A stretch of 64,000 bases of DNA from Cotesia glomerata (GCF_020080835.1 NW_025401775.1:1-64000), one strand, 5' to 3'. Shown: positions 11,956-23,524, counted from the first letter of the stretch. The notes: a model not told the origin generated them from the sequence alone. Numbers and translations are program-made.

Positions 11956-12193
11956 AAAAAATTATAACCGACAACTATTATTTTCACTATAACCTTAAAC
12001 TTTAATATTTGAGAGGTATTTTGTAGATTTTAATTAGTATTACGTTTAGTAATCGAAAGATTATTACTTCAAATAAAAGCTTAATTTTCAATTTACAGTT
12101 CACTATGAAAATGTTTTATAAATAACCACTCAGTATCAATAATTACTTCTACTCAAGTTTAACAGAAAAAAAAAATACATCCGCTCTGTACTA
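11956..12193. other. LINE 5' region, no gene
   Basis: AT-rich DNA upstream of LINE ORF1 that probably holds its 5' untranslated region and promoter. No boundary could be set. Confidence 0.35.
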
Positions 12194-12224
12194 CTATTTA
12201 CTATATATACAAATAGTAACATAC

Positions 12225-12388
12225 AACTTTCCTTTAACACTAATAATTAGGCCTTTTTTTATAGTTTTTCCATCAGTAACCTTGTATTGTTTGAACTTAT
12301 CTATTGGTGGTTTGAATTTTCGAATTTGTGAAGTTGCAACTACTGCACAACTGTCATCTGGAGGAAGGAATTTGACGTATGCGAACAT
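12225..12388 (-). CDS. Possible first coding exon of a host gene
   Basis: On the minus strand an ATG at 12388 opens a 54-codon exon (MFAYVKFLPPDDSCAVVATS...) followed by a consensus-like donor GTATGT at 12224-12219. The opening resembles the N-terminal domain that in hymenopteran proteins precedes a BEN domain (M-aromatic-A-Y-V-x-F-L, then x-V-V-x-x-S-x-I). No second exon was found downstream, where the LINE lies, so this may be a retained fragment. Family likeness is from memory and weak. Confidence 0.3.
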
Positions 12389-12556
12389 AAGAAATTCGAC
12401 TCAATCTAGAAATAAAACATGTAGATATTTAAGTATATGCACACTCATTTCTTATTTCAAGCACCTAAAGGCGTCATTAAGCAACGAAACCATATTAAAT
12501 TGATGTAGTATCAATCTGAACGAGAAAAATAAATATTTAATGCTAACAATGAAGAG

Positions 12557-12924
12557 TAGGTGTCGTTTACGCATGTCCCGATGATACATATGTATCAGTT
12601 ACTCAAGTCCCGATGATACATATCCCAATTTTTCATATTTCGATTACACATATACCCAATGATACATATGTGCAATGATACATATCCCGATGATACATAT
12701 TATAAAACAAAACAAAATCACTGATAAAAAAATAGCTGGCGTCTTATTTTTTACCGGGGATTATAATTATAATTTTAATTACATGTATCATCGGGATATG
12801 TATCATTGCACATATGTATCATTGGGTATATTTGTAATCGAAATTTGAAAAATTGGGATATATATCATCGGAACTTGGGTAACCGACACATATGTATCAT
12901 CGGGATATGCGTAAACGACACCTA
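12557..12924. mobile_element. Foldback element with repeated GATGATACATAT motif
   Basis: The ends are TAGGTGTCGTTTACGCAT and its inverted copy. Arms of about 150 bp (12557-12706 and 12790-12924) are complementary and internally built from repeats of CCCGATGATACATAT and variants. The central 80 bp is unpaired. AATGAA occurs on both sides (12548-12553 and 12930-12935), a possible 6-bp target duplication if the ends lie slightly further out. Non-coding, MITE-like. Confidence 0.75.
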
Positions 12925-12979
12925 CCCATAATGAACGGTTTCGTATACCTACGCTTACGCTTAACAGCCGAGACCAGTG

Positions 12980-13126
12980 ATTGCAGTTTCAATCGGCTTA
13001 GCGAAACGAATGGAAATTTTAAAAAAACGTTTTTAGAGATAATAGATAATTTAATAAACTATTTCACCACAAGGCGTTTTTTTTCAAAAATTTCATTCGT
13101 TTCGTGAAACCAATCGAAACTGCAAT
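12980..13126. repeat. Hairpin / short foldback
   Basis: ATTGCAGTTTCAATCGG...GAAACGAATGGAAATTTT at the left is repeated inverted at the right with few mismatches, around a loop of about 65 bp. Non-coding. Confidence 0.7.
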
Positions 13127-13239
13127 TGCTCTGCTGTTGGGAGTGCGACAGAGATAGTTCCGTTGAACTCCGTGAGAGCAAAGCGAGAAAAAGATGGTCT
13201 CGCCTGTTAAGTCATGCAATAAGAAATGTTTGTTAGTTT

Positions 13240-16200
13240 TTATTGGAATTTACTGGATTGTATTTATGGTACATGATATCCTCAGCAGATTTAACACAAC
13301 GCAACAGTTTTCATTTGTTTCAAAGGTGTTGTTTTAAGAATCGGAAAATTTTACAAATGTATTCGAATTTTATTCAAGAAGCCACTATATAATTTTCCAT
13401 TTATTTGTAATAGAAACATCTCATTCTACCGGAATATTTATGCAGATTAAACATATGTCTTTTTTCGTAAAAAAAAAATTCTGAAATTTATTTTCTTTCC
13501 CAAAATTGTACGGAGCATTTATTCGGAAATGTATACGAATAAAGTACATTTAATGATTACAGAGTCTAATATGATTAACTGATAAAAGCAAAAAAATAAG
13601 AGATTTTAATTGATTCTTAATGGGGTTGATTGAATTGAATTGAAAAGTTAGGATATTCTCATAAGATTCTATAGAACCCAATGTTTTTCATTAGTTTCGA
13701 GAGAGTTATTCTCAAATCTAAAATTTTAACGAATGTATTTGAATTTCTTATGCAAATGGCCATTAGCATTCTTAATACAATCATGACCGGAAAATTGAAA
13801 AGATTAAAATAATTTACTTAAAAAAAAAATAAAAATGAAGGATGTTCGAGATTCTTAAAGGGTTCAATGGATTGTGTTAGCCAATCGGGATATCCTCATA
13901 AGATTTAACACAACTTAAAACTTTTTATTTGTTGAAAGTAGTAACTTTCGAAATATAAAAACTTAACATTTATATTCGAATTCTTATAAAATTAGTCACT
14001 ATAAATTTTCTATTTATTTATAACAAACGAGTATTTAACATCTTATGTAACTGAAATACTCATACAAATTGAACATATTTTTTTTGAAAAAAAAAAAAAA
14101 ATAAATAAAAATAAGAAAAATAGTTCCTTCTCAAAAATTGTAACAAGCATTTATTCTGAAGGAAATAAAAAGTATGCTTAATGATAATTACAAGATCGAA
14201 AGTAATTGAAAAAAAAAAAAAAAATTGAAGAAAAGACATAAGATGTTGTAGTTAATTCTTAACGAGACATATTGGATTTTATTGGTTAATCGAGATATCC
14301 TCATAAGATTTTATTAAAACCAGAAATTTTTTTTCGTTTTAATTTAAAGGAGTTGTTACCAGGTTTTAAAAGTTCAACAAATACATTTGAAACATCAATA
14401 TAAAATACAAAAATTGAAAAAAAAAAAATATTAATCCATTTAATTGATAATAATAAAGACAATAAAAGCTCCCGAAACTTGTAAGAAAATGAACGAAGAT
14501 GAAAAATTTAAATATTATAAACTTAAAAAAAAAGGAAGGGTTATTTGTGAATTATTATTGGAGTGTATTGTATTGTACTGATAATACGGGATTTTCTCAT
14601 CAGATCCTATACCAACCTACAGTTTACCTCTATTTTATAGAAGTTGTTCTAAGAATGTCAGAATTGAATAAAGGTATTACAATTTTTATGCCACTAGTCA
14701 CTGTAATTATTTATTTATTCCAAATAAAAAATTTTAAACATCTTATCCTATTAAAATATTCATAAAAATAAATATCATTAAAAATCTAATACAATAAACC
14801 AATGGAAGAAAAAAAATGAAAAAATTGGTAATTCGTATTATAACTAATTGAGTGGTATTGGTCAATCGGGATATCCTCATAGAATCCAACGAAATTTAAA
14901 ACTTTTTATTTATTGACAGCAGTAACTCTCGAAATATGTAAACTTAACAATTATATTCGAATTTTTATAAAATTAGTCACCATACATTTTTTATTGATTT
15001 ATAGCAAACGAGTTTTTAACAACTTATGTAACTGAAATATTCATGCAGATTTTGAACATATTTTTTTTGGTAAAAAGAAAAATAAATAAAAATAAGAAAA
15101 ATAGTTCCTTCTCAAAAATTGTAATAAGCATTTATTCTGAAGGAAATAAAAAGTATGCTTAATGATAATTACAAGATCGAAAGTAATTGAAAAAAAAAAA
15201 AAAAATTGAAGAAAAGACATAAGATGTTGTAGTTAATTCTTAACGAGACATATTGGATTTTATTGGTTAATCGAGATATCCTCATAAGATTTTATTAAAA
15301 CCAGAAATTTTTTTTCGTTTTAATTTAAAGGAGTTGTTACCAGGTTTTAAAAGTTCAACAAATACATTTGAAACATCAATATAAAATACAAAAATTGAAA
15401 AAAAAAAAAATATTAATCCATTTAATTGATAATAATAAAGGCAATAAAAGCTCCCGAAACTTGTAAGAAAATGAACGAAGATGAAAAATTTAAATATTAT
15501 AAACTTAAAAAAAAAGGAAGGGTTGTTTGTGAATTATTATTGGAGTGTATTGTATTGTACTGATAATACGGGATTTCCTCATCAGATCCTATACCAACCT
15601 ACAGTTTACCTCTATTTTATAGAAGTTGAATAATTACTGAATGAGCGGAAAAGCGGGGATCAGGTTTAGTTCTGGATATCTCAATTAAAACGCGTAAATT
15701 ATTATCAAAATTAACACTATAAATTTATTTACACTAAATACAAGTTATATTTAATATGTTAAATAGCGGATTGTTTAAATAAAAGCGGATTTATAATACA
15801 CAGCGTGGTTAGCACAAGCGATACCGGTTGACACGTGGGTGAACACTCTGCCGGCACTGTAAAAGCGGTGAAATAAATGCACAAATAACACAATTTATCT
15901 GTAACAAATTAGAGCGAATTATTAGTGGTTAATTTAAGCAATTTAAATTATAAAAATAGCGAAATGCGGTTAATTAACAATAAGCGAAAGTAAAGCGGAA
16001 TTAATGGCGACTTGATGCAGCGAAAGCGTGGAAGCGAAAGATAATAATAATAATGCGTCTTCTTCCTCGTCGACTTGGGGAAGAAGGCTGATTGCGCATG
16101 TCAGCGGAGCGATCAGCCAATCACACCACCGAGACATGGCGTGATCAGTCAAGCTAAGCATTCATAGGCGGTTAGTTTTTGCGGGAACTAGCGGTGGACA

Positions 16201-17110
16201 GGTGCGTCTCTTGAATTTGGGAGTCCCCCAGGAGCGAGTTAATCGCTACTGGGCCTTGTTCACCGAACAGAAGTTGTTCTAAGAATGTCAGAATTGAATA
16301 AAGGTATTATAATTTTTATGCCACTAGTCACTGTAGTAATTCATTTATTTAGATCAAAAAAATCTTAAACATCTTATTTCATTAAAATATTCATAAAAAT
16401 AAACACCATTCAAAATCTAATACAATAAATCCATGGAAGAAAAAAAATGAGAAAATTGGTAATTCATATTAAAACTTATTGAGTAGTACTGATCAATCAG
16501 GATATCCTCATAAGATTTAACACAACTTAAAACTTTTCATTTTTGGAAAGCAGTAACTTTCGAAGTATAAAAACTTAACAATTATATTCGAATTTTTATT
16601 AAATTAGTCACTATAAATTTTCTATTTATTTATAACAAACGAGTTTTTAACATCTTATGTTACTGAAATATTCATGCAGATTGAAGATATTTTTTTTTTT
16701 TAAAAAGGAAAAAAATATGTTTCCTTCTTAAAAGTTTTAGCAAGCATTTATTCTGAAGTGAATACGAAGTATGCTTGATGATAGTTAAAAAATCAAACGT
16801 AATTAAGAAATAGAAGATAAGAAAAAAGAAATTTTATTTAATTCTTAACGGGGCATATTGGATTGTATTGGTCAGTTGGAATATCCTCATAACATTCGAC
16901 ACAATCCAATACCTTTCCTTTGTTTAATAGTAGTTCTCAAAGTATAAAAATTCAACAAATACATTCTTATTTTATGTAAATAATCCCTATAATTTATAAT
17001 TTTTTTATAACAAAAGATCTCGAATATTTTATTCAAATGAAATATTGCTTAATATCGTAAGCATAACAAATATTTTTTGTTGTTTTCTTAAGATTTCATG
17101 CAATAATTAA
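13240..17110 (+). repeat. Degenerate satellite-like array, plus orientation
   Basis: A block around the core GATATCCTCATAAGATT recurs near 13285, 13660, 13895, 14295, 14590, 14875, 15275, 15570, 16505 and 16880. Each core is followed by an AAAC/TTTCATTTG segment, TTCGAATTCTTAT, CATTTATTCTGAA and TTAATTCTTAACG segments in the same order, giving monomers of roughly 240-400 bp. A higher-order duplication of about 980 bp covers 14041-15020 and 15021 onward. The solo LTR at 15627-16269 interrupts the second copy only. There are no open frames of note and I see no protein-coding origin. Confidence 0.8.
15627..16269 (-). mobile_element. Solo BEL/Pao LTR in the satellite array
   Basis: 643 bp, closely similar over its whole length to the reverse complement of the LTRs at 35733-36376 and 40766-41409 (CCTTGTTCACCGAACA at its right end, TGAATAATTACTGAA at its left). 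It is flanked by perfect 5-bp repeats GAAGT (15622-15626 and 16270-16274). The empty site is preserved at about 14636 in the neighbouring repeat copy. This is a clean LTR-LTR recombination product of the same family as the complete element in this window. Confidence 0.93.
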
Positions 17111-17149
17111 AATATTCTAAGCTGTCAAGAACTTTACCTACTTTAAATA

Positions 17150-17459
17150 AAACAACCGACTTTAATCAATTATCAAATGAAAGATTTATCAGTACTCACC
17201 GTAATCAATAAACACAAATTGAACAAAAATCCAAATTAACTTGCTGAATATAGAATTATTTTAATACTTTGAATGATAATATTATCACTATAACTGAGTT
17301 CAAAGACATAAAACAAATCTGTCGCGTGTGACCACTGAAGAACAACTAACTGTCGAACAAGTTAGTTTCAGCGGGAAAATACACTCGGCAGAAAAATTTC
17401 CGGGAATCACCAATCGATAAATACAGTCAAGTCGCGTTATGAGCCCTCTTAGTTACTGG
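17150..17459 (-). other. Possible non-coding first exon and donor site
   Basis: No coding frame is seen. On the minus strand a strong donor-like GTGAGTACTG begins at about 17203 after GATTACG, preceded by 200 bp of mixed composition. It could be the 5' exon of a gene whose remaining exons are not in view, but nothing else supports transcription. Confidence 0.2.
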
Positions 17460-17575
17460 TTAACTCTTCGTTGGTCGCGCTATGAGCGAATCGCCGCCTA
17501 ACAACTACTCAACCTATAGAGACTCGCTATAGTGCGAGCGAGAAACTAAAAAAAGCGCGACCAACGAAGGGTTAA
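17460..17575. mobile_element. Mini-MITE, 116 bp with 22-bp inverted ends
   Basis: The left end TTAACTCTTCGTTGGTCGCG is mirrored by CGCGACCAACGAAGGGTTAA with one mismatch. The interior repeats GACTCGCTATAG and GCGAGCGAG. No coding potential. Confidence 0.7.
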
Positions 17576-17586
17576 GAAAAAGTCTC

Positions 17587-17589
<3 letters not shown>

Positions 17590-17661
<72 letters not shown>
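17590..17661. repeat. (TA)n microsatellite
   Basis: About 70 bp of pure TA abutting the left end of the long-TIR transposon; another TA run follows its right end. The element therefore inserted in a TA tract, which hides its target duplication. Confidence 0.9.
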
Positions 17662-17664
<3 letters not shown>

Positions 17665-17665
<1 letters not shown>

Positions 17666-20600
17666 GTGTGCCAAAAAGACGATATATTTTTTTTTTTTCA
17701 CTCTTAGCCCAAAATATGATAGGATATGTCTAAACAAAAATTCTGTCAAAAGGCTATCTCTTAATTTCAATTTTAAGAGCTCCTTCATCGAACTTTAAGT
17801 TTTCCCATATAAATAACATGGAAAGTACGGTTTTAAACAGTATTTTACCCTGCAAGCTGTGAAGAAAATTTTTTTTGATAAAATGAATGATTGGACCTTT
17901 TAAGCATTAAATTTCTGAGAAAAATTTCATTGAGTCATAAATCAATCGTCATTATTTAAGTTTTTACGGATCTTTGAAATTTAAATTTTTTGAAAATTTT
18001 ACGTTTTTTGCATTTAACAGCCAAACTATTGGAGATAGAAAAAAAAATTAAATAGCAATTTTGTAGTTCGTTTGATGCTCTATAACAAAGTTCTTAACAA
18101 TTTTTTTGTATAATCAATAAGAAAAAACTACAGACCTACAAAGTTTTGTTTTTATTATTTTTCACTTTTTTTCAATTGAACTATCGATGATATAGAACAA
18201 AAAATTTAGTATAAATTTTTTAGTATATCAAATTTGCAACAAAATTGTATAGGTGAGATTTTTCGTATTATTGATGGTTAAAAGTTACAGGCTCAACAAA
18301 TTCTATTTTTGTGATTTTTCATCTATATCATGTAGTATATCAATAATATATATAAAAAATTAATAAGAAATATAAAATACATTTAATTTTTTACAAATTT
18401 ATGCTTGGTAAACTTTATATACTGTCTGCAGTTCAATATCGTTACAATATTATTGTTACTTCAGTAATGTTTTGCGTTAAAGAAATATTCAATGAATACA
18501 AATTGAGTGATTATCGAGACAAATGGTTAATTTTTTAATCAGCAAGATTGAGATTCCTAGATCAAAAATTGTTTACTAAATTCCAGTAAGAATCAGAAAA
18601 ACTACAATAAGAATTTGTGAAATAGAACCCTCCTTCAAGTTGATTACTATGACTAGATTATTATAATTTTGGTTCATGATAAAATTTACACGATTAGATT
18701 AAATAATGATGATAATAAATTTATAATCACTTAATAAAAATAACAGACAAAAACGATTATCATAGTTTCAATCGTGTAGTTAAATTTTTTTTTATTTCTT
18801 TGAATAAGTAGCTACAATTTTATTTTTGGTAACGTAAGGAAATTTTTTTCTGTGTTCTTCGACAACTTGCAATAAATATTGTTTTTGTTCTTCATTTCTC
18901 GTTAAGCAGTTGTTGTAGTCCTGGATTAATGCAACACCTCTTTCAGCGAGATCGTTGACAACTTTTAAGTCTGTTAAACACAGATTTGCAATGTAGATAA
19001 TCTTGATCAAATGCCCAGAGCTCTGGATCCTTGTCCATAAATTGATACGGTAATTGATACTGCTCAAACAAAAATAGAGATTGCTTGCTAGCAAAATCTT
19101 CGATGTTTTTCGATAATAATAAGCTTACGTCTTTGACGATAAATTTTTTTGAATTCGAAGCATTACTTTCTCGCGTTTTTATTGCAGTTACGGTTTGTCT
19201 TTTAGCATGTAAGGAAACTCTGTCATCAAACAAAGCTAACCCGACCAACTCTTCTGACAAGTACCATAAGTGTCTTGAAAATGTCACCGTTGCTGCTTCA
19301 GACATTTTTTTATGGACAGAACGGAATTCATAAAGATTTTTGATCAGATTCAAATCTTGATAGGATGACTTTATCGCAGAAGGTGCATTAAACCATGAAA
19401 CCGTGTAGAAATTAACTAGAAATAAGCAGACATATCTCAGTCCATTTACTTCAGTTGCATTGACTTTAAACTGTTTTTTAAAAATGAAGATCTTTAAAGC
19501 ATATAGAGCCTTAGCCATTCATCTTGCATGATGATTTGGTCCTGGAGCTCTAAATTTGATCCCATTTTTCGGAGTACCACCTAAGAATATTAACACTAAT
19601 TCCAAAAGGTCTTTATAATCATCTCTGTCATGCTTTTTCTGGAATATAAAAATGTTCATTAAGTTTTAGAAAATTATTTCAAAAATTACGATCAAATTAT
19701 ACATTACAACGAATAGTCATTTGTTATCTGAAAAAACCACTATGATCTAGTATTAAATCTCATGTCAGTTTTCAGTATTAGTTAAATTCGACTACTAGTC
19801 AAAAGTCTAAAGGAGCAAATGAATTTTTTTAATTTTTTAGTGATATTTGAAAGGCGGTACTTTCATCAATAACTGCTTGAACGAGAGACAAAAAATAGTA
19901 TTTTGAAATGTTGAGTTTTTAAACGGAGAGGTTAAATTGCGATTAATTGATATTGAAAAGGAAACATATTTCTTTAGAGTCTAAATATATAATCAAAACT
20001 ATAAAAACTTTTTATCTGTTTTATTTGCAAAGTAATTATAAATTTATTATCATCATTATTTAATATAATCGTGTATATTTCATCATAAACCATAATTATA
20101 ATAATCTAGTCATAGTAAACAACTTGAAGGAGGGTTCTATTTCACAAATTCTTATTGTAGTTCTTCTGATTCTTACTGGATTTTAGTAAACAATTTTTGA
20201 TCTAGGAACTGCAGACAGTATATAAAGTTTACCAAGCATAAATTTGTAAAAAATTGAATGTACTTTATATTTATTATTAATTTTTTATATATATTATTGA
20301 TATACTACATGATATAGATGAAAAATCATAAAAATAGAATTTGTTGAGCCTGTAACTTTTAACCATCAATAATACGAAAAATCTCACCTATACAATTTTG
20401 TTGCAGATTTGATATACTAAAAAATTTATACTAAATTTTTTGTTCTATATCATCGATAGTTCAATTGAAAAAAGTGAAAAATAATAAAAACAAAACTTTG
20501 TAGGTCTGTAGCTTTTTTGTTATTGATTATACAAAAAAATTGTTAAGAACTTTGTTATAGAGCATCAAACGAACTACAAAATTGCTATTTAATTTTTTTT

Positions 20601-20978
20601 TCTATCTCCAATAGTTTGGCTGTTAAATGCAAAAAACGTAAAATTTTCAAAAAATTCAAATTTCAAAGATCCGTAAAAACTTAAATAATGACGATTGATT
20701 TATGACTCAATGAAATTTTTTCTCAGAAATTCAATGCTTAAAAAGGTCCAATCATTCATTTTATCAAAAAAAATTTTCTTCACAGCTTGCAGGGTAAAAT
20801 ACTGTTTAAAACCGTACTTTCCATGTTATTTATATGGGAAAACTTAAAGTTCGATGAAGGAGCTCTTAAAATTGAAATTAAGAGCTGGCCTTTTGACAGA
20901 ATTTTTGTTTAGACATATCCTATCATATTTTGGGCTAAGAGTGAAAAAAAAAAAAATATCGTCTTTTTTTGGCACACC
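17665..20978. mobile_element. DNA transposon with inverted ends of about 1 kb
   Basis: The termini are GGTGTGCCAAAAAGACGATAT at the left and the inverted equivalent (ATATCGTC...GGCACACC) at the right. Pairing continues inward to about 18770 on the left and 19995 on the right. The right arm lacks about 125 bp present in the left arm near 18430-18560. Between the arms lies only the last exon of a transposase-like gene on the minus strand, so this is an internally deleted copy. Confidence 0.85.
18792..19643 (-). pseudogene. C-terminal exon of a transposase-like gene, copy 2
   Basis: Same family as the gene at 1509-3237. Blocks read MAKALYALKIFIFKKQF, HLWYLSEELVGLALFDD, FLFEQYQLPYQFMDKDPELW and KVVNDLAERGVALIQDYN, then EHRKKFP near the end. 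A splice acceptor (TTTTTATATTCCAG) precedes the exon at about 19643. Breaks: TGA at 19519-19521 where the family has Trp before MAKAL, and a frameshift at about 18950-18970 just before KVVNDLAERG. The N-terminal exons with the GTGEAQA and CFDTT blocks are absent. Stop at 18792-18794. Inactive. Confidence 0.75.
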
Positions 20979-21004
20979 CTAATATATATATATATATTTA
21001 TTTA

Positions 21005-21838
21005 TATTTATATGGTTTTAAGAGAAATTTATGAGGATATCCAGATTTCCCAATACAATCCAATATGTTTCATTAAGAATTACATCTTATTTCTTTTCTT
21101 CTATTCTTTAATTACGTTTGATTTTTTAATTATCATCGAGCATACTTCATATTCACTTCAGAATAAATGTTTGCTACAATTTTTGAAAAGGAAATAAATT
21201 TCATTTTTTTTTTAAATCTATTCAATCTGCATAAAAATTTCAGCAAAATGAGACGTTCAAGACTTGTTTGTTATAAATGAATAAAAAATTTGTAGTGACT
21301 TACAGTGACTAATTGTATAAGAATTCAAATACATTTATTAAATTTTTGTTTTAAAAATTACTACTTTCAACAAACGAGAAGTTTTAGGTTGTGCTGAATC
21401 TTATGAGGATATTCCGATTGACCAATACATTCCAATATATTCGATTAAGAATTAACTAATATATCTTATTTTTTTTCTTCTATTCCTTAATTATGTTTGA
21501 TTTATCAATTTTCATCGAGCATACTTCGTGTTTATTTTAGAATAAATGCTCGCTACTATTTTTAATAAGAAAATATATTTATTTTTTATTTTTACAAAAA
21601 AAATTTGTTTGAAAATCTACTTGAAAATTTTAGTATAAAATACGATACTTATCATTTTTTTGTTATCGTTTCTCAACAATTGAATTCTAAATTATAATTT
21701 TTATTTGCATTTAGGTTTTGCATGATATTATTTTATTGTAGGATATTTTTTCTGTTTATAATTTTGAGAATAAAAGTTTGAAGGTACAAAATTTTTAGAA
21801 ATTTTACTATAAATTTTTTATTCATACTAAAAAAATGA
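21005..21838 (-). repeat. Satellite-like array, inverted orientation
   Basis: The same units as in 13240-17110 but reverse-complemented (CTTATGAGGATATTCCGATTGACC near 21397-21420; an earlier unit near 21030). The stretch 21440-21666 is mirrored by 22810-23013, so the array changes direction here around a spacer of about 170 bp. Confidence 0.8.
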
Positions 21839-21840
21839 TA

Positions 21841-22807
21841 CACGGAGAAAAAAATTTCGCTATAGGAACTCTATAGTAGTTAGTTAGTTGTAAAAAGTTC
21901 CAGTAGGTTAACGTTTTCTTATGGTAACAATACCGTTTGGCTCCTGCAACTCTACATCGTTGAGCTCTGAGAGCTAAACGTTATTTACCTCTCACAACTC
22001 TACAGGATCGTTCTGAGACTATAACAAATTTTTGGCAGTCTGATTAATAATTTTTTTTTACGATTTAGCATTGATAATTTAATAAATAAATGCGACAGAA
22101 CGAATTTATATTTCCAACAATAATTGTTTATGACAAATAAGAATAGTATTATAATACAAATAAAATAATAATAGAACTTATATTACAAATAAAAATTATT
22201 TGTAAAATAAAAATATGGTCGTCACAAAATTATCTTATTTTTTTGATTATATTAATAGATATTGGACATAAAATCACTACCGTATATGCACAAGAAAAGA
22301 TAAATAAACGAAAACAAATTTTATTTTGTGTTAAATGGGGTCTTTTGAATGTATTCCGATAACTTATTACTAATCACAATATATTCGACTAATAAATTTA
22401 ATTAACAGTCACTGTAAATGAACCTTGAAAAACCACAAATACAAAACTGTTTTAACGAAATTCAATTTGACAAAAAAAAAAAAACCTATTTCCTTAAATA
22501 AATAAACTGGAAACTTAATTGTCCTCATATATTTTTAATAATATGGATGAGTAACAAAATAATTCTGTTTGTCATTTTAGAAGATTATGAAATATGTCAC
22601 CGTACTCCACTACTGCGCAACGTAGGGCGCTCCCAACTTTACCGTTTGGCTCTGAGAACAATCCCGTAGAGCTCTGAGAGCTCAATAACATTGAGTTATC
22701 AGATTTAAATAACATTATGTTACCGTAACTCTACAACGAATAGTAAACTGTGTATAGTTGTGGTAACTCTACAGTTAGGTTACCAGAACGAAATTTTTTT
22801 TTCCGTG
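21841..22807. mobile_element. TA-flanked TIR element (Tc1/mariner-type MITE), 967 bp
   Basis: The ends are CACGGAGAAAAAAATTTCG and the inverted CGAAATTTTTTTTTCCGTG. It is flanked by TA (21839-21840 and 22808-22809). The empty site is verifiable: joining the flanks gives ATGATAAGTATCG, which is present in reverse at 21651-21670. No transposase is inside; the interior contains repeated CTCTGAGAGCT and AACTCTACA motifs near both ends. Its CACG...CGTG ends resemble those of the larger element at 58063-60415. Confidence 0.8.
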
Positions 22808-22809
22808 TA

Positions 22810-23013
22810 AGTATCGTATTTTGTACTAAAATTTTCAAGCAGATTTGAAAAAATTTTTTTTTGCAAAAATAAAAAAAAAATATATTTTCTTCTTAAAAAT
22901 AGTAGCGAGCATTTATTCTAAAATGAACACGAAATATGCTCGATGAAAATTGAAAAATCAAACATAATTAAGGAATAGAAGAAAAAAAAAATAAGATATA
23001 TTGGTTAATTATT
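22810..23013 (+). repeat. Satellite-like unit, plus orientation (mirror arm)
   Basis: Reverse complement of 21440-21666, containing the TAGTAGCGAGCATTTATTC and AATTAAGGAATAGAAG segments of the array. It ends where the foldback at 23014 begins. Confidence 0.8.
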
Positions 23014-23524
23014 AATCCGAACAAAAACAGTTTCACTGTAAAAAAGTCGCGCCAAGTCCACGTTCATAAGACTATTAGGAAAAAAAAATTTTTTTTTCTT
23101 TACAAAAAGATACAAAATAAAAAAATTAAAAAATCCGAGTAACCGATATGATTGTTTATGATTTTCGGAAATTAAAAAAAATTTTTTTGTAAATTTAAAA
23201 ATTAAAAAATTTTAGAACGTATTTAGTGTGCGCGGTTGCAAAAATATTTTACTTTTAATGAAATTCGTAAAATCTATTTACTATGACTTTAAAAATTGAA
23301 ATACACAATGACGCACACCAAGTACGTTCTAAAATTTTTTTAATTTTAAATTTACAAAAAATTTTTTTAATTTTCGAAAATCATAAACAATCATATCGGT
23401 TACTCGGATTTTTAATTTTTATTTTGTATCTTTTTGAAAAGAAAAATATAATTTTTTTTCCTAATGGTCTTATGAACGTGGACTTGGCGCGACTTTTTAC
23501 AGTGAAACTGTTTTTGTTCGGATT
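23014..23524. mobile_element. Near-perfect foldback element, about 510 bp
   Basis: AATCCGAACAAAAACAG at the left is mirrored at the right end. Almost the whole length is self-complementary, including GCGCCAAGTCCACGTTCATAAG and GAGTAACCGATATGATTG. The centre near 23220-23310 is loosely paired. It sits in the satellite array. The transcript would form a very long hairpin. Confidence 0.8.

Larger units (their letters stand above)
5601..12000 (-). mobile_element. CR1/Jockey-like non-LTR retrotransposon, full structure but interrupted
   Basis: Reading on the minus strand: 5' region (about 12000-11956), ORF1 (11955-10975), ORF2 with endonuclease and reverse transcriptase (10996 down to 5903), 3' region and TA tail (5902-5601). 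Two later insertions split ORF2: a solo LTR at 8934-10562 and a poly-A retroposon at 6043-6632. Removing both restores a single frame. The 5' boundary is a guess, because no target duplication was identified for the LINE itself. Confidence 0.8.

Noticed and set aside
12892..13107. 71-codon frame over the foldback and hairpin
   Set aside because: Translation of self-complementary DNA with no coding bias.
13240..17110. CRISPR-like array, because of the regularly spaced core
   Set aside because: Spacers are not unique: whole 240-400 bp monomers repeat, and the genome is eukaryotic.
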